From the NCBI GenBank assembly GCA_028023455.1, contig JAQFVV010001017.1, positions 1 to 64,000 of the forward strand: a stretch of DNA of 64,000 nt, read 5' to 3'. Shown in pieces: positions 51,960 to 62,655 of the stretch (positions are counted from its first letter, which is position 1; every line of letters starts with the position of its first letter). Position numbers and translations under genes: made by a program. Under the pieces are notes generated by a model. The model worked only from the letters and a program-made list of their open reading frames with translations, made no database searches and had not been told where the DNA came from. The stretch is from Epiperipatus broadwayi. Its lineage: Eukaryota; Onychophora; Udeonychophora; Euonychophora; Peripatidae.

Positions 51960-53400
51960 CAACCTCAAAATTTCTTCCCTTAGTTTCATGCTTTAATCTT
52001 TCTATGTCAATATTGTTTAATATTTCAGCTACATCTTCGATAATGACTTCCAGCAGTAAGGAGGATGGGTTGTACTCGTCATAGAAAGTTGTACCTAATT
52101 GTCCTTGTAATTTTACCTTCAGATAATGGCCACGATGTAAGAATCTTAAGTTTAAATATTTGGTGGTGAAAAAATTGGCTTAAATTTTGCACTGAATTAA
52201 TTCTAAATTATTTCAGAGATATTTGATGATGAATGTCATCTTGCCTCTCTTCAATCTATAAACTATTTAATAAGGATTGGCAGTAATCTCCAAAAGTAAC
52301 AGATTTTGTAAATAATGACTTCAACCCATTTTTAGAAGACCCGTATAAAAGATTACATGCAATAACAACTTTTTCATTTTTGCTCAACTAAAGAAATAAA
52401 AATAATTCTTGTAATATTGTTTAATGCTCCATCGGGTTTTCCACAATGTCACCTAAAAATGTTTTAAAAGTAATAAGTTTGGATATAGTATCTTAATGTT
52501 CTATGAGTTGACTACATTTTTATTGTTCTTGGATATTAATGTTATCAATATGTTTGTCATTCTTATCTCTTTGTGACACAGAATTTACAATAATATTGTT
52601 AATCTTTTCCACACTATCATTTAATAATCCTCTCTCATTTTATGAAAAATTTACAATAGATGGCTCTGATTTCATCATAAATGTTTTAATTAAACTATTG
52701 TTAGGTTAATTTATCTCATTTTGAATTTGATATTTAATATCTATCATAAGATTTTGGTTTTTGTTTGAATTTTTTCTCCAAATTCTTTTTTTTTATTTTG
52801 TTTTAAGACCTCTATTTTCTCCTCTATTGGGGTTATGTTCTCAATTATTTTACTTAATTCAGTTTGATTAATTGGAGATTGTGAGTAGAATTTTCAAATG
52901 GATGACTTTAGTGTATCATATCTAAGTTAATACTACAGTTTAAATGATTATACTCAATTTGAGTGTCTAACCTGTTGATTTCTTTCTGTACTTTCTCTAT
53001 CTGTATTATTTTTTTGCTAACATTTATTTAACTTCTAGGACCTTATAATCTATATTTTTTAACCTTAGTTTCTTTCTTCTGATTCCAACTTTGTCCCTTT
53101 TAACTATACTATTTTCTCATTTATTGATTTTTGTTTGCATTCAACCTTTATTTTTTTTTCACCTTATTTTTTAATTCATTAATTTTAAATGTTCTAGTTA
53201 TATATATGTTCTCCCATTTTTATTTTCTTAGCTAAGTCTGTATGCACATAATTAATCTCTTGCTTTAATTTGTTTTCTAATTTATATTGATCCACTTATA
53301 ATTCACTATTATTATTCTCTAGTCTTGCTTTATTTTTTGTCCAAGCATTGCATGATTCGGGCCATACTTTTTTGATTTTGTTTTATTTCACTCATCAAGC
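51960..53400 (-). pseudogene. Probable Gypsy gag relic
   Basis: Read on minus, the part near 52470-52210 gives FLGDIVENPMEH, a stop, ILQELFLFL and KVVIACNLLYGSSKNGLKSL, then FGDYCQSLL and IEERQDDIHH. This resembles the capsid region of Gypsy gag (an SxxxW/F-type helical domain followed by an LxGxA-like turn). Upstream to about 53400 the frames are rich in Lys, Glu, Asn and Gln and look coiled-coil-like. Many stops. The assignment rests on position plus weak similarity. Confidence 0.5.
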
Positions 53401-53803
53401 TTCTCAACATTACTATTATAAATTCATTTTGATCTGTTTTTGATGTGACAGGAACTTCACTAACATCTTTTCTTTGCCTTAGTGTTTCCAATTTATCATT
53501 TTTTCTTTAAAAATAAAGAACAAAAATTTCCTCATCAACTCAATATCCTAAACTGAATGAAATAAATAACTTTTTTTCCTTTTATTATGCTTTATATTTC
53601 TATTATTACAATTTAATTATATACATATATAATCAAAAGAACAAGCCATATATTATGCGTCTTGTTTTAAGATTGTATTACAGATATGTAGTGTAGGGAG
53701 TGTACCAATAGCTCTAACAAACATTCATCAACAAGTGCCACAAAAGAAACATTTTTTTTTTATCTAGAATTATCCCTATCTTTTTTTTTTTTACAATCCC
53801 TAT

Positions 53804-53843
53804 CTTTAGACCAGTTTTGAGCTTTTTGCTCTTCTCAGTGAGG
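53804..53843 (-). ncRNA. Degenerate hammerhead ribozyme, 438-bp unit 1
   Basis: Minus strand: stem I CCTCA, core CTGAGAA (one change from CUGANGA), stem II GAGC/GCTC with loop AAAAA, AAAAC in place of GAAAC, TG loop, cleavage-type GTC, then TAAAG where TGAGG is expected. The changes (G to A at several positions) should abolish cleavage. Confidence 0.6.
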
Positions 53844-54207
53844 TTCTAGGACATGCAGACATTAGATCTAAAATACCAATTCAAAGACAGCAGTTATTTA
53901 ATATGTAACTATTAAATAGAAAATCTAAAATTTTCAGAAACATAAAAGTATTTATATAGAGCTATATAACTTAAATAGCTGTATGGGTCTGAAAACACTT
54001 CAGTCTCACCACATATTAATAGCCTCAGCAATATAACCTCACTAATGTCTCAAGAGCAAAATTATAATAATCAAAAAAGCAAGTCATATATCACTTGACT
54101 TGTTTTAAGCTTGTATTACAGATATGTAATATAGGGAGTATACCAAGAGCTCTGACAAGTGCCAAAAGAGAAAACATTTAAAAGTCTCTATCTAGAATTA
54201 CTCATAT

Positions 54208-54247
54208 CCTCAGACCAGTTTCAAGGTTTGGGTTAACCTCAGTGAGG
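54208..54247 (-). ncRNA. Degenerate hammerhead ribozyme, 438-bp unit 2
   Basis: Minus strand: stem I CCTCA/TGAGG intact (54247-54243 with 54212-54208), GAAAC, TG loop and GTC cleavage triplet intact. The core reads CTGAGG, that is CTGA joined directly to stem II, missing the NGA half of CUGANGA. Stem II is AGGTT/AACCT. Same stem I bases as the 33,981 ribozyme. Confidence 0.65.
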
Positions 54248-54578
54248 TGCTATTATATTCATACACTAGATCTAAAATACCAACTCAAATCCAGGACTTA
54301 TCTAATATATAACTATTAAGTAGAAAATCTGAAATATTCAGACATGTAAATGTTTTTAAATTCAGATATCTAACTTAACTAGCTATATGGTAACCATTAC
54401 CATATATTAACCTCAGCAATAGAACATCCCCAATCACCAATAGGAAGATTATATTAATTGAAAAAAACAAATCATCTATCACATACTACTCTAGGACAAA
54501 AATATAAAAATAATAATAGTTGATGACATTAAGTGCAATAATGATATATGCTATGATTTGATTTTTCTCTTTATTGGA

Positions 54579-54584
<6 letters not shown>

Positions 54585-54626
<42 letters not shown>

Positions 54627-54649
54627 TCAAATAAAGCTATATATAGTAA

Positions 54650-54680
<31 letters not shown>

Positions 54681-54682
54681 CA
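54585..54682. repeat. (TA)n tracts forming palindromes
   Basis: TTTAATTATA, (TA)n, TATAATTAAA at about 54578-54630 and AAAGCTATATATA...TATATACAGCTTTA at about 54635-54688 are two consecutive TA-cored near-palindromes. Confidence 0.75.
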
Positions 54683-54689
54683 GCTTTAC

Positions 54690-56315
54690 TTCATACTAAA
54701 AAAATCATTAAGTATCTTGTAAACACAAATTCTTTATAATTAATTATCTTTATTACAGGCTGCTCTTTTATACAACAATTATTTTTATTACCAAATTTCA
54801 TTAGTGAAAATTAATTTTATTAATAAATATTTGTCCATTTTAACATGTTTTCTTTTACATATCAAAATTAAACAATTATTATAAAATTTTAAATAACAAC
54901 AATTATTTTTGATTTTTATCAACATTTTTATTATCTATAGCAGAAGCATAGCTTGAAATTTTGGGCCTATTTGCAAAATTTTTAGAAAGGCTCTTTTTAA
55001 TATTTATAATATATAGTTTAATATATTTTTGAATAGACATATAAAATAAAAAATAACACAACTAATAACCATGAATACACTTTATTAATTAATTATCATT
55101 AACATTTAATAAGGGAAATTCTAGAACAATTATTTATTACTATATTTAGCACCAATGATTGATAATTAAAGAACCCATGTAATAAAGAATCATACATGAT
55201 ACCTTGATTTGGTTTATAATGGCAGCAGTCACTGACCTGTAAGTACTTATAGATTCCTTTGTAAAAGAAAAAAAAATATTTATAGACCTTCACTACATAT
55301 CACACCCATATCTTTAAGTATGATGTGACTTTATTAGTGACAATGTATTAATTTCGAATGAAAAAATAAATGTACAAGTCAGAAGATATTAGCAAAGTTT
55401 TTAACAAATAGATATTATAGAAATAAAATGTACATTAATTAAAACCTATTGTAATAATAATAGGTTGCCTTGACAACAGTTTGAAATTGTTGAGAGTTAT
55501 TGATTTTGGAATTGTCTAAGTATTGACTGGTTTATAATAATTACTTACAAACCCATTTATCTTGAACATTATTATTCTTATTATTTAAGTAATACTTTGG
55601 GAAATGTGAAAATTATAATTGCAGTTTATGTTATATACTATTTATTAATCTGTATTCAGAACAAGTAATATTTATTTGTTTAAGGAGGTTTACTTAAACT
55701 TCTTTATATTAGTAATTTTAATCTCTGTGGATAAGTTATAATCCTTAGTGTCTATGTAAATATGTTATACCATAAATGGATCTATTGGACCATAAATTAA
55801 GATGGGATTTCATATATAATGTTAAAAGGAGGTTGTCTTGATAACAGTTCGAAATTGTTCATTGTTATCCAATATTGAGATTGTCAAAGTCTTAAGTAGC
55901 TTAATGAGAGAAAGAGAGGGGGGGCGGGGAGAGAAACATTTTAAAGTAGACTGCATTATTGCTTTGACAAGAATGAATTAGCATTAGATATAAAGACTAT
56001 TGGATAAAACTAGTAGATGTGTTGTATTCTTAAATAATGTAGATGAAATGTTATATTAAAGGTTTGTGAGAATGAATTGCAAATAAAACAAAAGTAATCA
56101 AAATAAATGATAACACAAATATCAAAAGTAGTCATTATATAGGAATTTATAATGCATATTAGTACTAATAAATAGTTGGGAAGTTGAGATAATGTGATAG
56201 TGAATGTTACTAGAAAAACATCTAACAAAATTATTAAGGAATACTAGTTTTTTATGATAAAATATATTATTATTCTGAATAATATTGGAAATTAAATACA
56301 AAACAGGTTTTTTAG
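54690..56315. other. AT-rich non-coding stretch
   Basis: No gene seen. A segment reading GGTTGCCTTGACAACAGTTTGAAATTG at about 55463 recurs diverged at about 55832 (GGTTGTCTTGATAACAGTTC), a short dispersed repeat also echoed near 610-635. Confidence 0.5.
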
Positions 56316-56319
56316 ATAA

Positions 56320-57125
56320 TCTGTTTAAAGTGTCATCATCATCATTTTCAACCAATATCAATCCATTACTGAATAAATGTTTCTTTAAGTTCAATCTATC
56401 TTCTTTGATCTCAAGTCTCTCTTTTCCATATCACACCAGCAAACATTCTTATTTCATCCACACATCTCACACATGGTTTTTTTCTAGGTCTTTTATAATA
56501 TCATGGAAACCAACTTATTGGCAATATATTAAGCCCAACTCCATTTTAGTCTTTTAATTTTTCCAATGATAACAGTAACACCTTTTGTTTCTCTGACCCA
56601 TGTATTATATTTTTGATCTCTTCTTGTTACTCCTTATATACATCTTTCCATATTTCTTTGAATGGTCGGAAGTCTTTGTATTGGTCTCTTATTAAGTGTC
56701 CAAGAGTCAGATCTTTAGTTAATAAGTGACACATAATTATTAAAAATAATCCTTTTTAAACACATAGGATTTTTTTTTTAATTTTAAATTATTTCTATTA
56801 AAAGCACTACAATCAAGTTTAATCCTATGATTAATTTTATCCATTATGTTTTATCTACCGTAATGATTTGACCAAAGTTTTTTGGTTGTTAACTTCTTCT
56901 AACACTTTATTTCCTATTTTTGAAAAAATCCATTGAAAATTATTTGAGTTTTTTTTTTTTAATATTTACCTTTAATCTTACTTTCTTACTTTTATTTGAT
57001 AACTCTTGCAACATTTCCTGATGCTCTAAAGCAACATTTGCAAAAAAAAAAAATGTTATCTGGAAAATCTAGATGACCTAAATAATCTATATTTACTTTT
57101 ATTTCCTCAGCTTTCCATTATTTAG
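56320..57125 (-). pseudogene. RTE-type LINE reverse transcriptase C-terminal relic
   Basis: Same arrangement as at 40.5-41.4 kb. Near 57100-56940 the minus strand gives a LDDITFFANVALEHQE-like stretch and then ELSNKSKKVRLKVNI, the segment around and after the YxDD box. Near 56690-56400 the RTE C-terminal order follows, and the end reads MLVWYGKERLEIKEDR close to 56440-56400. It has many frameshifts. The short frames on both strands here are fragments or antisense of this relic. Confidence 0.7.
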
Positions 57126-57129
57126 AGTG

Positions 57130-58340
57130 TAGTTTTATATGAAGAAAAACGCAATAAAATAAAAAAAAATTAAGGAGAAAAATGAAAGTTTTAGAGAAAA
57201 TAGAAAATATAAAAGACGAACATTATAGAAGCATTGAAAAAATAAGTAAAAATATGTGTTAAGGACATAACAAAAAAAGAAGATCAGGTTAATTAGCAAA
57301 TAATTCGAGTTGTATATATTATAAAAAATATGTTTAAAGATATATCAAACTATATTAGAAAAAAAAATGAGAGGAGAAAATTGATAATTACGAAGAAAAA
57401 TAGCTGCCATAATTTTGAAAGAAACGCAAAAAATAGAAATTGATGAAAAAATTCATCTGATTAAGCATGTGGAATTTTTATTTTGACGAATAGTAAATGA
57501 TATATATTCTAATATCTTTTAATGGACGAAAATTAAAAATATATTTATTTAAATAAACTTTGAAATAAAGGTCGAACAAAAATAATGTTTATTTTTTTTT
57601 TTTTTTTCCCATTATGATGTAAATCATTTAACGATGATAGTGTTGGTTACATTTGGAATTAAATAATTTATAACTTGTAAATGATTTAAATTATTGCTGA
57701 TACAAAAATAAAATTTAGTTATTAAATATTTTAAAATAAATAAATTTGATAAATTAAAAATAGTATTAAAATTATCAAAAAATTACAGCGTTCTACATAC
57801 ACAGAATATGTATATAGGTACGTGTGTAACATATTCTAAGAGTTTCATTAACATATTGCAAACAATGGGGGGTTATTAAAGCTATTATGATGCTTTAAAA
57901 CATGCAATTTTGCAGACATTCTTGACAAATATGATAATGAACTACAAATATGGCATAAAAACATACAATTGAGTAAAATAGAGGAAAATACCTTCATAAA
58001 TATGAAGAAAATATTTACTATTAAGAATGGTGTAAAAATGTAAGGAATAATTTTGCAAAACAGTATAATAATAAATAACACAAATATCAAACGTATAATT
58101 ACTATAACCACTTTTGAAATATCAAGAATATTAACTGAAGAGATGAAACAAGCAATCAATCAATAAATCAAAATATGTAATCTGTGCAATTATTTTGATG
58201 ACGTTAAATATTTTACTTCTTAATCTAATATCAATTTGGTGCAAGATATTTTTAAAAAATTTTCAAAATTTTCACAAAATACAGAACTCAAATCATTCTA
58301 AAAAATAAAATACTTAAAAGTGATTATATCATATTGTAAA
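57130..58340. other. AT-rich non-coding stretch
   Basis: No gene recognised. The 103-codon minus-strand frame at 57848-58159 is Ile/Phe-rich, fits the base composition and shows no domain. Confidence 0.5.
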
Positions 58341-58365
58341 CCTCATTAACTTATATAATTATGTT

Positions 58366-58530
58366 CATTAGAGATGCTTACCACTAGCTCCAATGAAGCT
58401 TTAATTTATAAGTGTCAAAAAAGAAAGAATGCAAAGTCTCTATCATAATGTCCTCATCACCAGACTGTGTGATGTGATGTACTGTGACTTCTCCTTAAAC
58501 AAAGTCAGGAATCTCTCAGCAACTATGCCC
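58366..58530 (+). mobile_element. Retrozyme-family fragment left of the LINE
   Basis: TTACCACTAGCTCCAATGAA, TTTATAAGTGTCAAAAAAGA and AAGTCTCTATCATAATGTCC match, in the same order, the 438-bp unit (AAGTGCCAAAAGAGAAAAC, AAGTCTCTATCTAGAATTAC) and, inverted, the copy at 61620-61800. The hammerhead region is cut off around CCTCATCACCAGACTG. Confidence 0.65.
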
Positions 58531-58574
58531 AAAAAACCTGTTAGCCACTTTACCTTCCCTTTCCATTCTCTTTC

Positions 58575-59110
58575 CTAAGTTATTCTATAATCTGCTCCAT
58601 CCCATTTCCACAACATAATCTTTGTCAACTCTATGGCCTTTATATCTGAATCCCCTTTATCTTTTTCCAAACCCAACATAAAAAACAATAACCCACTTTC
58701 TTTATAATCACTTTGTTCATATTTATTCTTCCATAATTTGTTTATTTGTACCCTTTCTGCTTTCAAGCATTTTCATTCAATCAAAAAATGCCTAATATTT
58801 GTTATGCCTTTCTTACACAATTTGCAGACAAAATCACCTAATTTTTTCCATTTAAATGTATATTCTCTCATTGCAAAAGATCCCATTCGAGCCTTAAACA
58901 ATAAACTACTTTCCTGACTGTTATCATAAATTAATACACACCCAATGTTTCATTTACTTCTATATAAATTTAAAATCTTTTTTACTCTCCAGCCTAGTCT
59001 CCCTCTCTCCAAGTCCCTATTCTTTATTAATGCATCTATTCTTTTATCACATTCCTTACTACTATAATATTCAACAATCCTTCTAACACAATCATCCTAT
59101 CTTTCATACA
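58575..59110 (-). pseudogene. LINE C-terminal region with CxxC-H motif
   Basis: The minus strand reads EYYSSKECDKRIDALIKNRD, a WRVKKILNLYR stretch, SSLLFKARMGSFAMREYTFK, then DFVCKLCKKGITNIRHFLIE and, after a stop where Cys is expected, LKAERVQINKLW. This is the CxxC...H...(C) motif of LINE ORF2 C termini. The last 63 codons (58766-58575) are open. Confidence 0.7.
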
Positions 59111-59641
59111 AGTAGACTGATATAAATTTTTTTATCCAAATCTTTTGCATACCTCATTACCTTCCTCACCCATAGTGTTGCCTGCCCTTTGCTTGTAACC
59201 CAATTAAATACTATTTTGGCTATTCATTTACTATACATAAATGGGAACCTACCAAATATTTTCATTTTACTTTTTGCATCTCTCATATAAAATTTGACCA
59301 TCCCATTCCTCTTTGAATTGCCTCCTTTGCTGTCCACACCTCTGCATCTAATGCATTTCTTCCTACTTCCTTTTGTAATTTTTTTAAGTAATCTAATACC
59401 TCTTTACTAACATATTGCATCATTACCATATGTTACCCTGCTACTGCAACTGCCTTACATACAATTCTAGCTACATCATATTTATTATATGAACACACTG
59501 TTAATTACCAAACTCTTACTTTTCTTTGGTTCATTTACCAAATTTTTCCCATTTCTCCAAGCAATTTTCCTGATTACTTAAGATAATTCCCAAATAACTA
59601 TGTCTATCCACCACACTTAACTTTATATTCCCCAATAAAAA

Positions 59642-60540
59642 TTATACATCTTCTCTTTCCCTAGTATTAACCATCATTATATTTGTTTTTTCTTCACTAA
59701 ATTTAATCCCTATCTCTTTATTCACCCTTGCATATGTCCTCAGCATAGCTTCTATATTCTCTCTTCTTTCAGCACAAAAAAATATATCCACAAAAAAAGA
59801 CCCGACAAAGTAGATACTTCCTTGCAACTTATTAATGGTATCACTATCCCTCTTTTTTGTCTTTCTATTGCTTTCTCGATTTTACTCAAATACAACAAAA
59901 ACAAAATAGATGACATGAGGTATCCTTGCCTTAGTTCCATACCATTTTTAACTTTAACTGATTCTATATACTGTAATCGATAAGTAGAATAATTATTTGC
60001 ATATAATTTATCAATAATATTTACCAGAGCTTCATCCATTCTCAAATTTCCTAAACTTACCCAAAATCTATTTCTATTTACTCTATCATATGCCTTCTCT
60101 ATATCTATAAAACTCATATATAACAACCTACTCATATCCATAGGTTGTGTAACTACAAATAAACTCTCTCTTATATGTCTATCTGACTTAAAACCTCCTT
60201 GCATTTCCCCCACTACATTATTCTCTTCCATCCATTTTGCAACTCTTCCAACCATCATATAAGAGAAAACTTTATATAAAACTGATGTTACCACTATTGT
60301 TCTATAATTATTTAACTTTCTATGATCCTTCCCCTTTCTTTTAAATAATAATCTTACTCTTATATTACTCCAACTACCTGGAAAAACTCTCTTCTGTGCC
60401 ATCTTAATTAAACATGATAATAGCTTTATTTTTGCTCTATGCCCTAAATTCATTACCATCTGTGCTGCCCATCCATCTAAATCTTTTGCCTTTCCACTTT
60501 TAAATTTTTTCCCTGCCTCATTCAGTTCACTTTTTGTAAA
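59642..60540 (-). pseudogene. LINE reverse transcriptase domain
   Basis: The open frame 60459-59752 has PGSWSNIRVRLLFKRKGKDH, NNYRTIVVTSVLYKVFSYMM, GGFKSDRHIRESLF, FIDIEKAYDRVNRNRFW (motif A) and ELRQGYLMSSILFLLYLSKI (motif B). Motif C lies in the next frame (59827 on): LWI then FVDIFFCAERRENIEAML, with one Asp of FVDD missing near the frameshift, then KEIGIKFSEEKTNIMMVN. Motif C is therefore damaged and the enzyme would be inactive. Confidence 0.85.
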
Positions 60541-61240
60541 ACTAATATTACTATTTTAAAATGATTTTATGTTTTCTACCACTGTCCTTTACATCTAACA
60601 TTTTTCTATATCCATTACATAAATATTTAATATTCTCTCTAATTATTCTCTAGAGCTACACTCTATTTGCTCATCATCTAGTAATACTATCTCTCTTTCC
60701 CCTACATTTCTCCTTTTAATGTAATTTCATTTTTTTTAATTCCCATCTCTTCCACTTTTATTAATATCTTCCAACAATTTACTATTCAACTTCATTCTCT
60801 CTCTATAATTATCTATTTTAGCCAACTTCTTCTTTTCTAAGTACTTTTTCCATTTAGCATAATATCTTTTCCACTTTATTTGTTCTTAATAGCACACTTA
60901 TATTTTCTTCATGCTTCTTTTCTTTCTTTTACTCTTTTACTAACTCTCATTTTTTATTATTTTTATTATTCCACATATTCTCAACTAAAACCCTATTTGC
61001 CACTGTTTCTATTTCACAACACCAGTCTTTATACTCATCCCCAACCAACTGTTTCATGGTTTATTCAACTTGTATTTTATACTCTTCCAAATTATTCTTA
61101 TCATTCACTCTCTATCCACATCTTTGACTATTTCTTCTACTTTTATTTCTATTCTTCATCACATTACTAACCATTTCTATTGCAATGAATTTATGATCGC
61201 TATTACACAATCTCTCTTCATTATTAAACACCTTAATTTT

Positions 61241-61600
61241 TCATATTTTATTCATTCTCTCTTTCTCCACCAATACATAATCTATTGTGTGAAATATATT
61301 ATTCCTAGACCATGTGTATTGTCCCTCATAAATATTTGATAAATTACCAATGCTCAAATTCACTCTCTGACAAAATTCCTTCAACAACTGACCATTCTTA
61401 TTATCTACATCATCAATTTCTTCAATATGTCTATTCATATCCCCTATATCCATTATTGTTTGTTTCTTTTTTTAAGACTCTTTTTATCCTTAACTAGGCA
61501 TTCATATATGCTACTGTTCCACTCAATTAGTTTGACTATCACCAGTGTCTATATACACTATAACCATCATCCATTCTTGTCTACCCAACCTTATTTCAAA
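61241..61600 (-). pseudogene. LINE endonuclease fragment
   Basis: From about 61595 the minus strand gives RQEWMMVIVYIDTGDSQTN with several stops, then from 61453 the open frame GDMNRHIEEIDDVDNKNGQL, EFCQRVNLSIGN, QYTWSRNNIFHTIDYVLVEK. The GDMN motif, TW and the ID-Y pair match the second half of an APE-type endonuclease. The N-terminal half is absent. Confidence 0.75.
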
Positions 61601-61604
61601 CCCA

Positions 61605-61800
61605 AAATGTTCAATTGGTTTTGAGCTTATTGCTCACCCCAGTGAAACCGCTCAAAACCAATTGGTCTGGGGTTTAGAACATTCTGATAGAGATTTTGAA
61701 ATCTTTCACTTTTGGCACTTATAAATTGATGCTTGATTGGAGCTAGTGCTAAACCCTCTCTAGAGAACATTTTAATACAAGTTTAAAAGCAAGTTACACA
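61605..61800 (-). mobile_element. Retrozyme-family fragment right of the LINE, inverted
   Basis: The reverse complement reads TTTAGCACTAGCTCCAATCA, TTTATAAGTGCCAAAAGTGA and AAAATCTCTATCAGAATGTT, matching 58366-58460 and the 438-bp unit in inverted orientation. The LINE is thus enclosed by inverted copies of the same repeat. Confidence 0.7.
61636..61673 (+). ncRNA. Hammerhead-related hairpin
   Basis: Stem I-like ACCCCA (61636-61641) pairs with TGGGGT (61668-61673). AAAAC follows GCTC, and ACCAATTGGT (61657-61666) is a self-complementary stem III ending in a UC cleavage-type site. The core is GTGAAAC and stem II is mostly lost, so this is a relic of the same ribozyme lineage. The AATTGGTTTTGAGC / GCTCAAAACCAATT inverted repeat at about 61613-61663 overlaps it. 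Confidence 0.5.
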
Positions 61801-62156
61801 ATGTGTATCTAGGTTTATTAATTATTATACATAATAATAATAATAATAATAAACATAAGAATAGAATACAGTATTGCCAGATATGTAATAAATAGAAATA
61901 ATAATGTTTCAAGTGTTTTTTTATTATTATAAGGCAGTGTATTATCAAAATTATTCATGCTACAATAAAAATGAATCTATTTATGCATTTATGACTCCTG
62001 TCTAAGATATTATATGGATAGTAGATTAGAGTAATTATAACTATAGGCAATATTATCAAATCAGCAGAGATGTTCTTGCAGTTTCAGTTGAATTGGCTTA
62101 TACTTAATTTTTCAATACTGAATCACTTTCTATTCATATATAGATAGATTGGAAAT
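61801..62156. other. AT-rich non-coding stretch
   Basis: No gene seen; a short (AAT)n at about 61829-61851. Confidence 0.5.

Positions 62157-62655
<499 letters not shown>

Larger units (their letters stand above)
53640..54490 (-). mobile_element. 438-bp hammerhead retrozyme tandem dimer
   Basis: The motif CTTGTTTTAAG recurs at 53661 and 54099 (period 438), and about two units are present. Parts align with the 408-bp unit, for example TAGATCTAAAATACCAACTC against TAGATCTAAATACAAACTCT, and CTGTATGGGTCTGAAAACAC with its continuation TCACCACATA. The two arrays are therefore diverged families of one lineage. Each unit has a minus-strand hammerhead, both damaged. No coding capacity. Confidence 0.75.
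58560..61600 (-). mobile_element. 5'-truncated LINE, endonuclease-RT type
   Basis: Minus-strand non-LTR retrotransposon of about 3 kb. From the right: an APE endonuclease part (from about 61590), RT, and a C-terminal Cys/His region ending near 58560. It is a different family from the LINEs at 1-2.8 and 8.8-13.8 kb and from RTE. Its 5' end stops inside the endonuclease, next to an inverted retrozyme-family fragment. Frameshifts and stops are scattered, so it is dead. Confidence 0.8.

Noticed and set aside
57848-58159. 103-codon minus-strand frame, Ile/Phe-rich, that could be a membrane protein
   Set aside because: Composition equals the AT-rich background; no signal, domain or repeat support.
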